Positions 47,301 through 59,222 of a DNA stretch of 64,000 nt are shown piece after piece. Source of the DNA: Acacia acuminata (taxonomy: Eukaryota > Streptophyta > Magnoliopsida > Fabales > Fabaceae); the NCBI GenBank assembly GCA_019022655.1, contig JAFJYI010000089.1, forward strand, positions 1,178,001-1,242,000, read 5' to 3'. Position 1 is the stretch's first letter. Each line of letters begins with the position of its first letter. Both the position numbers and the translations under genes were made by a program. The notes under the pieces were generated by a model. It ran no database searches, had not been told where the DNA came from, and worked only from the letters and a program-made list of their open reading frames with translations.

Positions 47301-50300
47301 CTTAGCAAGAAGCAATGTCCGAGATCAAAGAAAGACAAAGCCGAAATGAGAAAAGTTCCATATCGTCCTTTGTTGGAAGTCGATGTACGCGATGGTCAGT
47401 GCAAGACCAGATCTAACACATGCAGTCGGGATGGTGAGCCGATATTTGTCTAATCCAGGCAAAGATCATTGGGAAGCTGTGAAGTGGATCTTCAAGTATC
47501 TCAAAGGGACAAAGAATTTATGTCTCCGATTTGGAGGAAGTAAAGCCGAGCTGCTAGGCTTTACGGATGCTGATTTAGGGGAGACGTTGACTCAAGAAAG
47601 TCAACATCCGGTTACTTGATGACTTTTGCGGGAGGTGCGAGTCTCCGGCAATCTAAGTTGCGAGAAATGTGTGGCACTCTCAACAAGCGAGGCCGAGTAT
47701 ATAGCTGCTACTGAGGCTTGTAAGGAAATCTTATGGATGAAGAATCTGCTATTGAAACTCGGTCATAAACAAGATCATTACAAGCCGAGATGTGACAATC
47801 AAAGTGCTATTCATCTGGCGAAGAATTCAACTTATCACTCCCGCACTAAACATATTGACGTGAGGTATCACTGGATACGGGATGTGATAGAAAATGGAGA
47901 ACTTGAACTCGTCAAAGTTCACACCGACTTGAATTGGTCCGATATGATGACTAAGTCGGTAACAACAAAGAAATTTGAAGCGCGTAAAGGAGCCGGGATG
48001 AAGACTCCAATGCATTGAAGTCGGAAGGGGAGATTTGTTGGAAATTGTTCCTCCATAAATGCATTGTGGGGTTCCAAGTTTGACTATTTGACTTATTTGA
48101 AAGTGGGTTCAAGACTCGAGGATTCTTTTATTGAACTTGGGAATGACTCTTCCTAATTTCTAGATTTGATTTAATTCCTTTATTGAACTTGGGAATGACT
48201 CTTTCTAATTTCTAGATTTGATTTAATTCCTTTTTCTCTTTATAGTGTGTGACTCTTGAGAAAAGAGAGAGAGAGAGAGAGCTAGAGTGAAAAAGAAAAA
48301 AGAGAGTCTGAGAATCCTGAGAGTTTGAGTACCACCATTGTTGGTGAAGCTTGAGTTTTCTAAAGGAAGTCTAGAGATTGATTGATTGATTGTACCCATT
48401 ATTTTCATAGTGGAAGTTTGATACTGGACTAGTGTCCCGTGGGTTTTTACTTCTTCACCTTGAGGAAGGTTTTCCCACGTTAAACAAATCTGTCTGTGTT
48501 CTTCTTCTTCCCTACTCGATTTATATTTCCGCAACACTGCTCCATTTCCTCTTTCTTCAACTCAAAATCTGGATCAATGATTTGCAGCAAAATTTAATAC
48601 GATATGATATATTACAATACACCACCCAGAAACAGATTAGACTGACAAAAGGAGAAACTGGATTCATACAATGCTAAACTATTGATAGCAAACATGATCG
48701 TTGGTCAATCCTAATTTATCAGAACCTTCGCCTCTAATAAGAGATAGCAAACATCATCGTTGGTAAACTTAAAGAATTGCTAAACTATTGAAATCTCAGA
48801 TCAAGTTTCAGGGCATTAATATTCTTTGAGAGCTTACCGTATATGGTCAATCCTCAAGCGGGTTATATAAGTTTATTTTTTTGGTTATAGGGATATATAA
48901 ATTTTGATAAACTAGAAAAGTGTTGCTAAAAACTTGCACACTTCAATTTTTCTTAATAAATTAGGGGCATGGAGTTAATTTGACCCAATTCTTAAATTCC
49001 ACTTTGTTCCATGTAACTAGAATAATGATTTGTTAAGTTTAATAACTCAAATTAGAATTTAGTATAGTAATATAATTATAAAAATAAAAAATTTCTTCAA
49101 ATTAAGAATACAAATACAAAACGATAAAAAGCTAGAGGAAATACAACATTTATCATATTAAATATACTATTTTACTACTGCCCAAAAACGTTTCAATGTA
49201 TATTGATATAATATGTATAATTTATTGGGATCATATTGTTTATTTTTAATTAAATTTTTTATATATATTAAAATTATTAATTTTTAATCTTCATCTCAAA
49301 ATAAAAAATTTAATTATTTTTAAAGAACACATTTCCTATTATATTATCAAGTCTTATATTTTTGAAAAAAGTATCAAGTATTATTTTGATAATAAATATA
49401 TATTAGGATTAAATGCAGATATAATAGTTCTGGTGCAAAATATTATATATGAGGAATGAGAGTGAGACCATGAGGGTCATGAAAATAATTTATTAATATG
49501 TTTTTAAAATGCCCAATAATGTCTCGAATAAAATACTTGTGCCTAATGAAAAAAGATGTCAAGTTGTTGGCAAAAAAGGGGTTCAAGTCATCCATATACT
49601 CTTTTTTATAACCAAAAAAAGTTATTAAAATTAAACGACATATAAAATTTGTTTGTTAAACTTACTGTTCTAGTTAATTTGTAAAATCTTACCTATTGAT
49701 ATTTAATAAACGATTATTTACAAAATTTAATAATTTTTTTTATTATTTGTAAAAATCCTCTTGTCTCTATCATTAATTGGGATTTTTTTTAAAAAAAAAT
49801 GTTTTTTATATTCAACTAATTTTAGCCAAGTTCTTTAGTAGTTGACATATGGTGTAGGGAATAATATTTTATTTATTTTATAAATTTTATTTTGGTCATC
49901 TATAATTAACTGTAAAGCCTAGTTAATATAATATGATTACAATTACGTCTATGAAAAACTTCTTTGAACATAAATTCATCTTTGGTGTGTTATCGTATGC
50001 AGCTAAATATGCAAGGAAGAAGCATGATGGTTCCCTGGGCAAGGAGGGAATGGTGACACTCGTAACCATTTCTATTTGCCTAATAACATTCCTGGTGATT
50101 TCTTTAGTGTATTGGTTTGTAAAGTACAATAATCAAGGTAACCTTTATCTTTTCTCGGGAAAAAGTGCACCATTAAAAATATTTGATAATTTTTTTTATA
50201 CACAGAGTATTAGTATTACTCTGCAGTTTTTGTACACACAGTACTAATACTCTGATTTAAATAGTTCTCACCAATATAATTTTTATTGGGGATTCCCTTC

Positions 50301-52325
50301 TCATCCCCCCCCCCCCCCCCCCCCCCAAAAAACACACACACACAAAAGGAAAAAAAAAAAAAAAAAAAAAAAAGAAGCCTTATTTGAAAGTTTGTCTTAT
50401 TTTCAATCTAAAATGATAATTGGCTGCATTACAACTCCGATCTCTTAACAATTTTTTCTTACTTTTTTTGTTTAACACAGCAAAAAGGTTGCACAAAGAT
50501 TATTTGTTTGATGGAGAAAACAATTCCGATGTAACTCTCTTTGATCTAAAGGACATAGTTGAGGCAACAAACAATTTCTCAGACACCAATATGCTTGGAA
50601 AAGGTGGTTTTGGTTCTGTATATAAGGTAGCTATTATATGTAACTAGTCTCAAATTTCATAATTAAGTGTAGGATCAACATTTTTTACAATGCCATTAGC
50701 TTATTATTTATATTACTTGTTTAATACAACAAAGATAAAAATGTAGACATTCATGAATTAACTATGGATTTTGATATCAGGGTCTACTAAAAAATGGAAT
50801 GGAAATAGCAGTTAAGAGGCTATCAAAGTATTCTGGACAAGGCATTGAAGAATTCAGAAATGAGGTTACTTTAATTGCAAAGCTCCAACATAGAAATCTT
50901 GTGAGGATCTTAGGTTGTTGCATAGATGGAGAAGAGAAGATGTTGATATATGAATATTTGCCAAACAAAAGCTTGGACTCTTTCATTTTTGGTATGTCTT
51001 CTTATCATTTAAGCTTTTTTTTTTGTTTTGTTTTGTTTTGTTTTGTTTTGTTTTGTTTTGTTTCTTTGATATTAGTCATTTGAGCTTTCTACATATAGCT
51101 GTTGTCAACTTTTTTCAATTTTAGAAAATAAAAGAATTGATTAAGCAATATATTCTTCACTTTTAATAGTTTACAACTTTTATTTAGATCAAGCAAAAGG
51201 ATTACAATTAGATTGGAGGAAAAGATATGACATTATTTGCGGAGTTGCAAAAGGAATTTTATACCTTCATCAAGATTCAAGATTGCGAATAATTCATAGA
51301 GACTTGAAGGCTAGCAACGTCTTGTTAGATTCCACAATGAATCCAAAAATTGCAGATTTTGGCATAGCAAGAATATTTGGTGGAGACCAAACTGAAGCAA
51401 ACACAAATCGTGTTGTTGGAACCTAGTAAGTATACTCAACTATATATATAGCATATGACAACAGTTTCCTAGCATTGAATTACGCACACGCATATTCCAA
51501 AAGTAATATTAAAAACTAAACTAATAAGTATTTAGTTGGAATGATTTTCTATATACACACACATCAATATCAATACCTAAACGGTGTTGATTTTTTTCGT
51601 TAATTTTAAATCCATTCTTCATGGTCAAATAACATATCAGCATGAGCTAGACATGTTTATGATTTATGCTCCATACAATGTCAAAAAAAATTCCTATGAC
51701 ATTATATGCTAGAAAAAAAAAAAACAAATACTTAAAATCATGAGTATCCTTATTGAAATGATCATTGATATATTTCTATAATTTTTTTACAGTGGTTATA
51801 TGTCACCAGAATATGCCATGGAAGGAATTTTCTCAATAAAATCAGATGCATATAGCTTTGGAGTATTACTTTTGGAGATTGTTACTAGCAGAAAAAATAG
51901 TGGTCATTATGACGCCATTTCTTCTACTTCGGTTGGACATGTAAGTATTTCAGATAATGAACAACTTGAGTTAAGTTTTCTATTATGATAATAGTCTAAC
52001 TATCTAATGCATTCAACTAATTCAGATTTGGAACCTTTGGAGAGAAAGTAGAGTTTTGGAGATTGTTGATCCATCATTAATAGGTGAAACATGCCCTAAA
52101 TATGAAATTCTGAAATGCATCCAGATTGGACTTTTATGTGTGCAAGAATATGCAACAGATAGGCCAACTATGTTAGAAGTGGTTTCCATGTTGGATAATG
52201 ACTCGACTCTTGCTCCTCCAAAGCAACCAGCATTTCTTTCCAAGAAAACCAGTTGTGATGATCCAAGTTTGTCAATCAGTGAAGGAGTTAATGAGATGAA
52301 TACTACTGTGGTTGAAGCTCGTTGA
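41363..52325 (+). CDS. G-type lectin S-receptor-like serine/threonine kinase (7 exons)
   Basis: This is a plasma-membrane receptor kinase of the S-locus type. Exons are 41363-42677, 50003-50137, 50481-50626, 50781-50991, 51188-51425, 51793-51940 and 52026-52325. They join in frame to 830 residues, normal for the family. Exon 1 gives a signal peptide (VIQFFLLLVLHSSCLPL), the B-lectin domain (GTFALGFFSP; GIWYNRSSKPSVVWVANRQN), the S-locus glycoprotein domain (WRGGSWTGQRWSG), a Cys-rich EGF-like part (CVCLPGFEP) and a PAN domain (CEEKCLRDCSCVAYTN). Exon 2 holds the membrane segment (about residues 456-479). Exons 3-7 hold an RD kinase with GKGGFGSVYKG, IAVKRL, HRDLKASN near residue 640, DFGIAR and SPEYAMEG, then the DUF3403-type tail ending NTTVVEAR. 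The likely role is recognition of microbial or self ligands. A first ATG at 41318 would add 15 residues. Intron 1 holds a complete copia element. Confidence 0.94.
42678..43515. other. Receptor kinase intron 1, left of the copia insertion
   Basis: The splice donor is GTACAT at 42678. Readthrough would add 15 codons after the exon and stop at 42724, with AATAAA about 95 bp further on (42818-42823). A G-rich and C-rich inverted segment near 42945-43090 (GGTTGGTTTGAGG...CCCTCAAAAAACAACC) may be a small MITE. Confidence 0.5.
43516..44019 (+). repeat. 5' LTR of the copia element
   Basis: The LTR begins TGTTGGAAATTG and ends CCGCAACA. It contains an internal ~60-bp duplication (ATTGAACTTGGGAATGACTC twice) and an AG-rich tract near 43740-43770 that is longer than in the other LTR. 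Confidence 0.95.
44046..44820 (+). pseudogene. copia gag region, broken
   Basis: A gag frame starts METSGAALSVDMFKLTAENF at 44046 and is stopped by a TAG at 44328. It then continues in the same frame to 44741 through the copia-type gag domain (LLLLSSLPESWDTL). A frame change follows, and then a zinc knuckle (CFYCGKIGHKK) whose last cysteine is lost in another shift. Gag would form the virus-like particle and bind the element RNA. It cannot be made from this copy. Confidence 0.88.
44930..48018 (+). pseudogene. copia pol region (protease, integrase, RT, RNase H), broken
   Basis: The protease motif (TWVVDS, with a shift right after) lies at about 44944. The pre-integrase zinc region (WHKRLGHMSEKRL; CTHCLAGK) lies at 45340-45470 and the integrase core (SFIDDHSRKVWVHL; IRSDNGGEY) at 45580-45740. 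Reverse transcriptase runs from 46590 (NKWVYKIK; QMDVKTAFLHGDLKEEIYM) to the catalytic YVDD at about 47053. RNase H covers 47560-47960 (ALSTSEAEYIAATEACKE; SRTKHIDVRYHWIRD). Frame changes are evident near 44950, 45135, 45775, 45900-46000, 46310-46420, 47020, 47375 and 47585-47650, mostly single-base losses or gains. Confidence 0.92.
48036..48536 (+). repeat. 3' LTR of the copia element
   Basis: It is almost identical to the 5' LTR. Visible differences are a shorter A/GA tract, two single-base insertions near 48308-48318, and T/C and A/G changes near 48423 and 48492. Confidence 0.95.
48542..50002. other. Receptor kinase intron 1, right of the copia insertion
   Basis: This is AT-rich intron sequence that ends in the acceptor GTATGCAG before exon 2 at 50003. 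No other element is identified. Confidence 0.6.
50305..50373. repeat. Low-complexity tract: poly-C, CA repeat, poly-A
   Basis: A run of 22 C is followed by a short (CA)n and a run of more than 20 A inside intron 2 of the receptor kinase. Runs of this kind are prone to length error. Confidence 0.9.
51018..51063. repeat. (TTTTG)n microsatellite in intron 4 of the receptor kinase
   Basis: About eight consecutive TTTTG units lie shortly after exon 4. Confidence 0.95.
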
Positions 52326-52826
52326 AAACTAAGACTAGCTCTCGTACTTTGTAATATTCTTATAATATTGCAAGAATACTTCTGATGCGAACTTTATGAT
52401 TTATTATTTTTAAAACATTTTTTAAACTTGCTAAATCATAATCAGGCTGGATTTTAGTTGTTAAATACCGGCAAAATTTGATATATATCTTCTTTCCTGT
52501 AACCTTTTGTTCCTGTACATATATGGCATAGCCTGAGCCCCGAATTAATCAGTCCTCAAAATTAAGAGTTGAAGATAGACATCCTCAAAATTAAGAATAG
52601 AAAGTGTTATAGTCATAAAAATATTGCTACAATTTGTCTTGAAACGAATTACCAAATATTCAACTCTTAAAATTTATCCTGAAACTATTTTTATAGGAGT
52701 ACTGATCACTATAAACTGATATCACTTTTCATTTTAGACGTCCGTCATATGAATGGATTGGGCCACAAGTGTCTTGGAGGGCTTTGTTTGTGATTTATAA
52801 TTTCATATATATGTTGAGTATCAACC
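52326..52826. other. 3' flank of the receptor kinase gene
   Basis: The stretch probably contains the 3' untranslated region: the stop is at 52323-52325 and the sequence turns AT-rich at once. AAATACCGG and ATAATATT words are seen but no clear polyadenylation signal. No further gene is visible. Confidence 0.45.
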
Positions 52827-52927
52827 ATACATAGCACACAGCAGATGTAAGGTTACAACAATACATAAGCACACAACAGATGTAATGTCAACACAACAAT
52901 AGTACATAGCACACAGCACATGTAAAC
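52827..52927. repeat. Three diverged copies of a ~36-bp unit
   Basis: The unit (A)TACATA(A)GCACACA(G/A)CAGATGTAA repeats at 52827, 52862 and about 52901. Confidence 0.75.
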
Positions 52928-52950
52928 TCATTCACGTTTGCACTAACTAG

Positions 52951-54981
52951 TGCCATGACGGCCCCTCGTGTCCTCAGCGCTAGGAAAACTCAACGACATT
53001 ATCAAGACTATAACCCATATAAAACTGAATGTATAAATAGTGACCTAAGACATAGTCTTAGCCACGGTGCATGACCCAAGACCTAGTCTCGTCCATCACC
53101 CTATGAATCACTCAATCATATATAATCATACAAGATATAGACGATTAAAGTTACTAGTACGCGAACGTACCTTTCACCGGGTAATTGTCAAACGCCCGAC
53201 CTTTGAACCTGACTCCGGACTTCCCGGATATTCTATACATTATCGTCGGATTATTTCCTTTTCCCATGATATTATAATTAATATCATATTTCCTAGAATA
53301 ATATCAAAAAGGATATTTTCACCTATTTTGACATTTCTACCCTTGGTGGATTTATTATTACAATTTTGCCCTTACATTTTTATGAAAAATATTCCAAGAA
53401 ACTAGAACATCAAGCATCATTCCCAGACCCTTGACATGTCTATTTTTAATATTCCAAGAATATCAAGCATCATTCCCAAGTTTTAATCCCAGACAAATGG
53501 CTTAAATTAAAAAATTCATATCTCCTTGACCGGAGATCAAAATGTTACATATTTTATATATTTGGAAAGCCCTAAATGTCTACTTTATTCATGTAAAATT
53601 TCATGATTTATGGGCTTCGTCTTATACATACAATAATAGCATGAATTTCGCTGGCTGCGCAAAGCTTAAATACCGAAAATCCTACAATTTTCACAACATT
53701 GATCAATTGATTTCAAAACTTATTCCCTACTATGTTTTTACCTCGTCAGGCATCTTTCAATGCAATGAGGCCTAAAAACAATAGTAGGAATTTATTCTAC
53801 CATTTTCTAGATTAAACTACAATTATACTAAGAACTAAAAACTAAAACTCAAGAACTAAGGAACTCACCCTTGAAGGACCTTGCTCCTTCTTCCTTCTTG
53901 CTCCAAGAACTTCACTCTACTCACTCTCTAATTCCAAAATCAGATGTGTTGTAGTGTTTTGGTGTGAAGAATTGTGAAGGGAGGAGCTCTCTATTTATAG
54001 GCAAAGCTCAAGGGTTAAAATGGTAATCAACAAGAGAACCAAAATCTCATCTTTCTTCTTAAACCATTGGATGGAAAATCACCTTTTCATATTTAATCCC
54101 ATCCCTCCATGACCTTGCCGACATCCTTCTTTTAATAGCCATTAGTATGCGTTTTGCTTTTGTTTTTTTGTTTTTTTTTGTTCATGCGTCATTTATTGTG
54201 CAAAATACCTCAATTATTTAATCATAAAATCCAAACAAACTCATCCATTTATTGAGTGCCGACATGATCCTCCATTTAACCATTTCAATTGCTTTTTAAA
54301 TCAGCAAATATCTCTTGTCTTAAGCTTCTAATTGGCTACTTGCTTTATTTGACTTTTCAACTCTTAACTTTATGCTTTATTAGATTTAATCTTGGCCTTC
54401 TATTTGTTAATCTCTCTCATGACTTTAGGGGCTGATTTAATTAAGCCTAATTATTCCCTTAATCATATGCTTAATTGCCCTTTTATTGCAAATGTCATAG
54501 GTTAATTGATTTGCTATTTAACCAAGGCTATTAGAGCATTATTAGCAAACTTAATTTCATCTCTTTAGGCCCTTCATTTTTAAATTAAGACATTCTCTAA
54601 TTAATGCTTTCTAATTTGCCTCTTGATGAATTTTGAAGAATTACTTAAACATTTAATTAGTGTAAATTTAATTTCCCACTAATTGTTGTTAATTTCCTTT
54701 AATTAACTTAAGCAGTTTTATAACCTTTTATTGCTTATTTTAGTTATATAAGAATCATGATTTAATATGACAACTATAGTGTATTTTATGATCCTTAAAT
54801 ATGATCTTAAATTTAGCCTTTGGTTTATTCAATTTCAAGGAAAAATTACTTAAAATAACAATTAATAAGTTATAAAACTTGAGACCACATATTCACCCTT
54901 AATTAATATGTACCCTTAATTAATATGTATTATTTATCAAAATATAGTATTTATGATAAATAGGAATTTTGGGGTATTACA
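52951..54981 (-). repeat. Gypsy-type LTR, minus orientation (left border uncertain)
   Basis: On the minus strand the sequence begins TGTAATACCCCAAAATTCC at 54981, a start typical of plant gypsy LTRs. It has a TATA box (TATAAATAGAGAGC, near 54000) followed by a transcribed-looking segment with ACACTACAACACATC. A plausible 3' end, GGGGCCGTCATGGCA, lies at 52951. No target duplication, primer site or coding region confirms the limits. It may be a solo LTR. Confidence 0.5.
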
Positions 54982-56069
54982 CTATGCTAATTATAAAAAG
55001 CAGAAAAGGGCATATAAATTGAAAGTAGGTGAACAAAATAGTATATCTAACACGTGGAGTTGACGGATTTTGCGCACTCTCTCCACCCCCAACACAGATT
55101 AGCAACAATAGGACAGTAAAGCTATTTCAACTGCTTGACTTCAAAGCAATAAGAACAGTGAGCAATCGAAGGAGTATGTGTGGTGAAGTTAGTCAGAGAT
55201 GGTCAAGTCATAATATTTTTGAATTAGAAGGTAGACATCTCAAATTTTTTATAGAGTCTTAATTTGCAATTTGTTAAAATATGTAAAATTAGATATGAAT
55301 TTTTGAAGTAAGAAAAATCTGAATAAACATTGAACCGGTCATATTGGCCAGACTGAACTAGTTAGGTGACCAATTCACTGGTTTCATTGTTGAACTGGCT
55401 TGTCTAGTCCGGTTTTAATAACCATGGTTATAGATGAAAAGGGTAATAATATAAAAAATGAAAAGATAAGGACTACGCCATAATAAGCGAGTCAAAAGTT
55501 TAGAGACCGAGTTGTGCCAAGTCATAGTTGAAGGACTAAGTTACAATTAAGTCAAAAGTTTAAAGACTAAAAGATTAATTTTTCCTTAAATTAATAATGT
55601 ATGTATTAGGTCAAAAAATTAATATGTGTGCGTGCGCATGCTAAAAAACTTAACATAAAGTTGCTTTCTTTTTTCAATGCCCTCCTTTTACTCATTCGTT
55701 ATTTTAAAATACCAAGAGAATTTTGGAGGCTCGAACTAGAGGATCCCTCTATATCATAAGCCCATTTAAAATAGGAAAACCCTTGAAAATGGATTGGGCT
55801 GCACTGGCAGAGACAATGTAATAATCTTCATACCGATAGGTTCATTATTATGAGTTCAATTATTTGATACAATTATTATGAACTACAAGCACAAAAGAGG
55901 GGTAAAGAACCTACTGTCAATTCTAAAGCGATCATAATCTGCAACAAATCAACTCGGCATTTTTTATAAATCTAATGACAAGCTATATTATTTAGAAATT
56001 ATAAATAGCATAACCCACTTTTGCAAGTGTCATACAATATACAAATAACCTGTCTAGCAATGCACAGAA
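54982..56069. other. Gene-free stretch between two LTR-like sequences
   Basis: No domain or element end is seen. The small plus-strand frame at 55029-55262 has no recognisable family. Confidence 0.45.
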
Positions 56070-58565
56070 TGTAATATCCCAAATTTTAGGACCTAGAGAT
56101 TTGAGAATTAGCTTGTGACGGGATTTTCATGTGAATTATTGTATGAAAGTAATTAATATTATATTATTGGGATATATGGAATTTTCAATAAATCTAAGGC
56201 AATAGATATTTGTTTCTATTTAATTGGCTAATAAGGGATTATCAATATGTGGTGGCATGTGAAGGAAATAGAAAATACAAGAACATGTATACATGGCAAC
56301 TGGGAAGATTATTAGCAAAAAGCATATTTGCTTTTGAAAATGACATCTACACATGGCAAAATCAAGATGATTATTAGTAAAATATCTTTGACTTGGAGAT
56401 AATAGCTTTATTGGTGGTTATTATAAATTGCCACTTGTGCATGGATCCAAGATTAATAAAAGAACATTATATACTCTTTTGTTCTTGAATATGATGCATA
56501 AGATAGGAGAAAAGGAGGAAACAAAATAATTTACCATATGACTAATAAGGAGAAATCTAGAATATGGCAATATGTCCTCATATTAATTAAAGATTTGCTA
56601 AAAGGGGACACTTGGGCACCTTCATCAACCATACAATTAAAGAAGTGGGCACTAAAGAGGACACATGGAAAGGTGGATAATTAATAAAGGACACCTAAGC
56701 ACTATGTGGCAATTTAATATAGGAAGAAGAAAAGTTGAGGACACCTATACATACTTAATTAATTAAGGGACACCTAAGGGGGACACCTAAGCATTAAGGT
56801 GTCAATTTAAGATTTGAGGAGGAAAAGAAAGGGACACATGTATATATATTATTGCTAAGCTATGCCACCTAATCATCTTATCCATTAAGCAAGGATTCTT
56901 AACCACAACAATTGGCATGTGATTGAGAGATATTCTTGGACCAAAAAATAAGATAAATTCGTGCAACAAGGAAGGGCCAAGGAAAATTCTAGTTTTGGAC
57001 ATAAAAATGCATGAAAAATGAAGAAAATGCAAGGGCAATTTGGTAATATACCAAGAGGGATATTTTTACATGTTTTCTAACCATTATTTAAGACCATGGA
57101 CTCCCTCATTTCCTACCCTAAATTCGAAATAGGCAAGAAGAGAGAGTAGTGAATTGAGAATGAAAGCCAAGCAAGAAGAAGAGTTTAAGAGGAAGTTGAA
57201 TCAAGGTAAGAAGCTATAGAATTTATTCTACTTCCTTCAAATTTGTTTAAGCTTTCAATTAGTAATCTTGTATGATGTTGTTGGAGTTCTAGCTATAACT
57301 CAAGGAGATCAAAAGAGGAAGAAGCCAAAGAAGTTAGAACATCAAACAAGTAAGTTCTCTTCTCTAACTTCTTGAAATATCGCAAAAAGTTTAAGGAAAT
57401 TTTGGGCAATAGCTAGAACTTAGTGATATAATTTTATTTGAAGATTTTGATGGTTTAAAAGTGATTAAAATGGAATTTTGTATGAGGATGGGTGTGGAGA
57501 ATAATTTAAAAAGCATAAAGCATGAATTTATGCAATTAAGGAGGTAGAAAAACCAACAAGGGTATTTTCAGAAACTAGGAATTTTCCACGTATTTCTGGA
57601 CTAAGGAAGTATTTTTAGACAAAAATAGACATGCCAAGGATTACGTAGATTTTTGGAACACCTCAAACGGTTTTTTCTGCAATTAGTTATGAATTTTTGA
57701 AGTTGGGTCAAATTCCAGAATTTTTCAGCATTTTGTGCGAAAATAAAGGAAAATTATCTAATGAAGGGATACTCATTAATAAAGAAATTAATGAGTTTCA
57801 AATGATGAAAGAACCCTTCATACAAGTCATATAGTTACATATTTTTTGAGAGGAAAATTATATAGATGATGACACCATTTGTATTGCATTACTTTAGGTC
57901 TATTATTCCTATTCAGTAGCCGGGAGTTTGTTATTCAAACTGATGAATTGTTTACAGGTAATTAACCTTAACCTCATATGCTTTGTATGACTTTGTATGT
58001 ATGCTTTACCATGATTGTGTATGCATTCGGTATTGTTATTTGCCAAGCGCTTTGGTACCGGAACCGCTGTGTGCAACTAGGGCCTTGTTATGCCCTGCAG
58101 TTTGTGCTATGTGCTATAAAGACTGCTTGTTCTGGTTTAGGCTGTATGCCTCGCTGTGTGTGACCTTTGGATGCTGTATGATTTATGGTTTTCTTACATA
58201 CTCTATATATACTTTAGATATGAGATTAATGGTTACTCTGGGATCCTTCGGGCTTCCAGCTTCTATTGCTACCTGTATGATGTACAGTTTATTGGATTTA
58301 GCTCCCAAGCGGATATAGCAAATGAAGGTGTTCGACCAATTCCAGAACATTTGAAGAATTGATGTAGAGATTTTATTTAATTATATTTTAACCAAGGTTT
58401 GTAATTTATTATCAGTATATTACGCCCAAACTGTTGTACCACCATGCTACACTGTATTGCTCTGATATGTGATATTATTTAAAAAGGTGTAACAGCTGGA
58501 TTTAACAAATATGAGGTATCACACTACCCGCCACCTGTGAAGGCGAGGCCGGTAGGGGTGTAACA
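56070..58565 (+). repeat. Long gypsy-type solo LTR
   Basis: The start TGTAATATCCCAAATTTTAG and the end GGTAGGGGTGTAACA are the ends expected of a chromovirus-type gypsy LTR. A TATA-like TATTTAAGACC lies near 57088, and a purine-rich leader with GAGAGAGTAG follows. The flanking 5-mers (CAGAA and CGAGA) do not match, so a duplication is not proven. There is no adjacent primer site or polypurine tract, so this reads as a solo LTR of about 2.5 kb. The frames at 57978-58362 lie inside it and are not genes. Confidence 0.6.
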
Positions 58566-59046
58566 CGAGAACAACATCAATTTGGATAGTACATGTATAG
58601 CTAGCAAACACTAGTTTAAAATTGCCTTTCAGTTCACGGAGATGTACAAAATATAACTATTCAAGAGTAAATTTAGTCGCATTTCGGTGGTAATTAGTAA
58701 GAAAGTAAAATTGTAAAGGTACTTTAAGGGCAGTAACATCTTGGATGGAGGTAACGGTGTTGGTAGAAACAACTCCAATTATCAATAACAAACTTATAAA
58801 CCACAACCATAAGACTAAGACGCATTTAGTATTTGAATGTCGTAGTATGATAATTTTCTTCCTTACAATTATGAAAAAATTAAAAACATTAGCGCCCTTA
58901 TGATGTGTCTCCCTCCTAATGTCAACAGTCTTTGTTAACATGCGAATAAATATGACCCAAAAGTATACTCATCACTTCCTATTTATAAGACAGAGAGACA
59001 TGCACTACTACAGACAACACTTTTATCATCCGTTTTCCCCCTTATA
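58566..59046. other. Gene-free stretch
   Basis: No supported feature on either strand. The minus-strand frame at 58657-58941 shows no domain. Confidence 0.45.
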
Positions 59047-59222
59047 GAGCTTGTTTGGTTTGAGGGGAGAGAGAAATTTTTTCCCTCATCTTTACTAAAT
59101 AGCCCATACAAAATTTTCAATATTCCAAAAATACCCTTTCGGTAAAAAAGGAATATTCTTCTCATTAATGGTAATTTGGTAAACATCTTCCCTAGGGATT
59201 CACCCCCCTAAACCAAACACAC
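59047..59222. mobile_element. PIF/Harbinger-like MITE
   Basis: GAGCTTGTTTGGTTTGAGGG at the left and CCCCCTAAACCAAACACACC at the right form imperfect inverted ends of about 20 bp around an interior of about 135 bp. The target duplication is unclear. Confidence 0.6.

Larger units (their letters stand above)
43516..48536 (+). mobile_element. Ty1-copia retrotransposon (Tork/Tnt1-like) in intron 1 of the receptor kinase
   Basis: The element has LTRs at 43516-44019 and 48036-48536 and a 5-bp duplication, CTGCT (43511-43515 and 48537-48541). A primer site GTGGTATCAAAGC follows the left LTR and a purine tract CGGAAGGGGAGAT precedes the right LTR. The interior keeps the copia order gag, protease, integrase, reverse transcriptase, RNase H, on the same strand as the host gene. 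The two LTRs differ only at a few positions, so the insertion is recent. The polyprotein is nevertheless broken at many places. Confidence 0.96.

Noticed and set aside
50305..50373. Poly-C / CA / poly-A tract as a possible regulatory or G-quadruplex element
   Set aside because: A homopolymer of 22 C in an intron is best explained as a microsatellite whose length may be unreliable; no other evidence of function.
57978..58362. Cys- and Tyr-rich overlapping open frames that look like a small membrane protein
   Set aside because: They lie inside the long gypsy-type LTR, overlap in three frames and have no recognisable domain.
58657..58941. 94-codon minus-strand frame with a hydrophobic stretch
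   Set aside because: No family, no promoter context and no splice signals; likely chance in AT-rich DNA.
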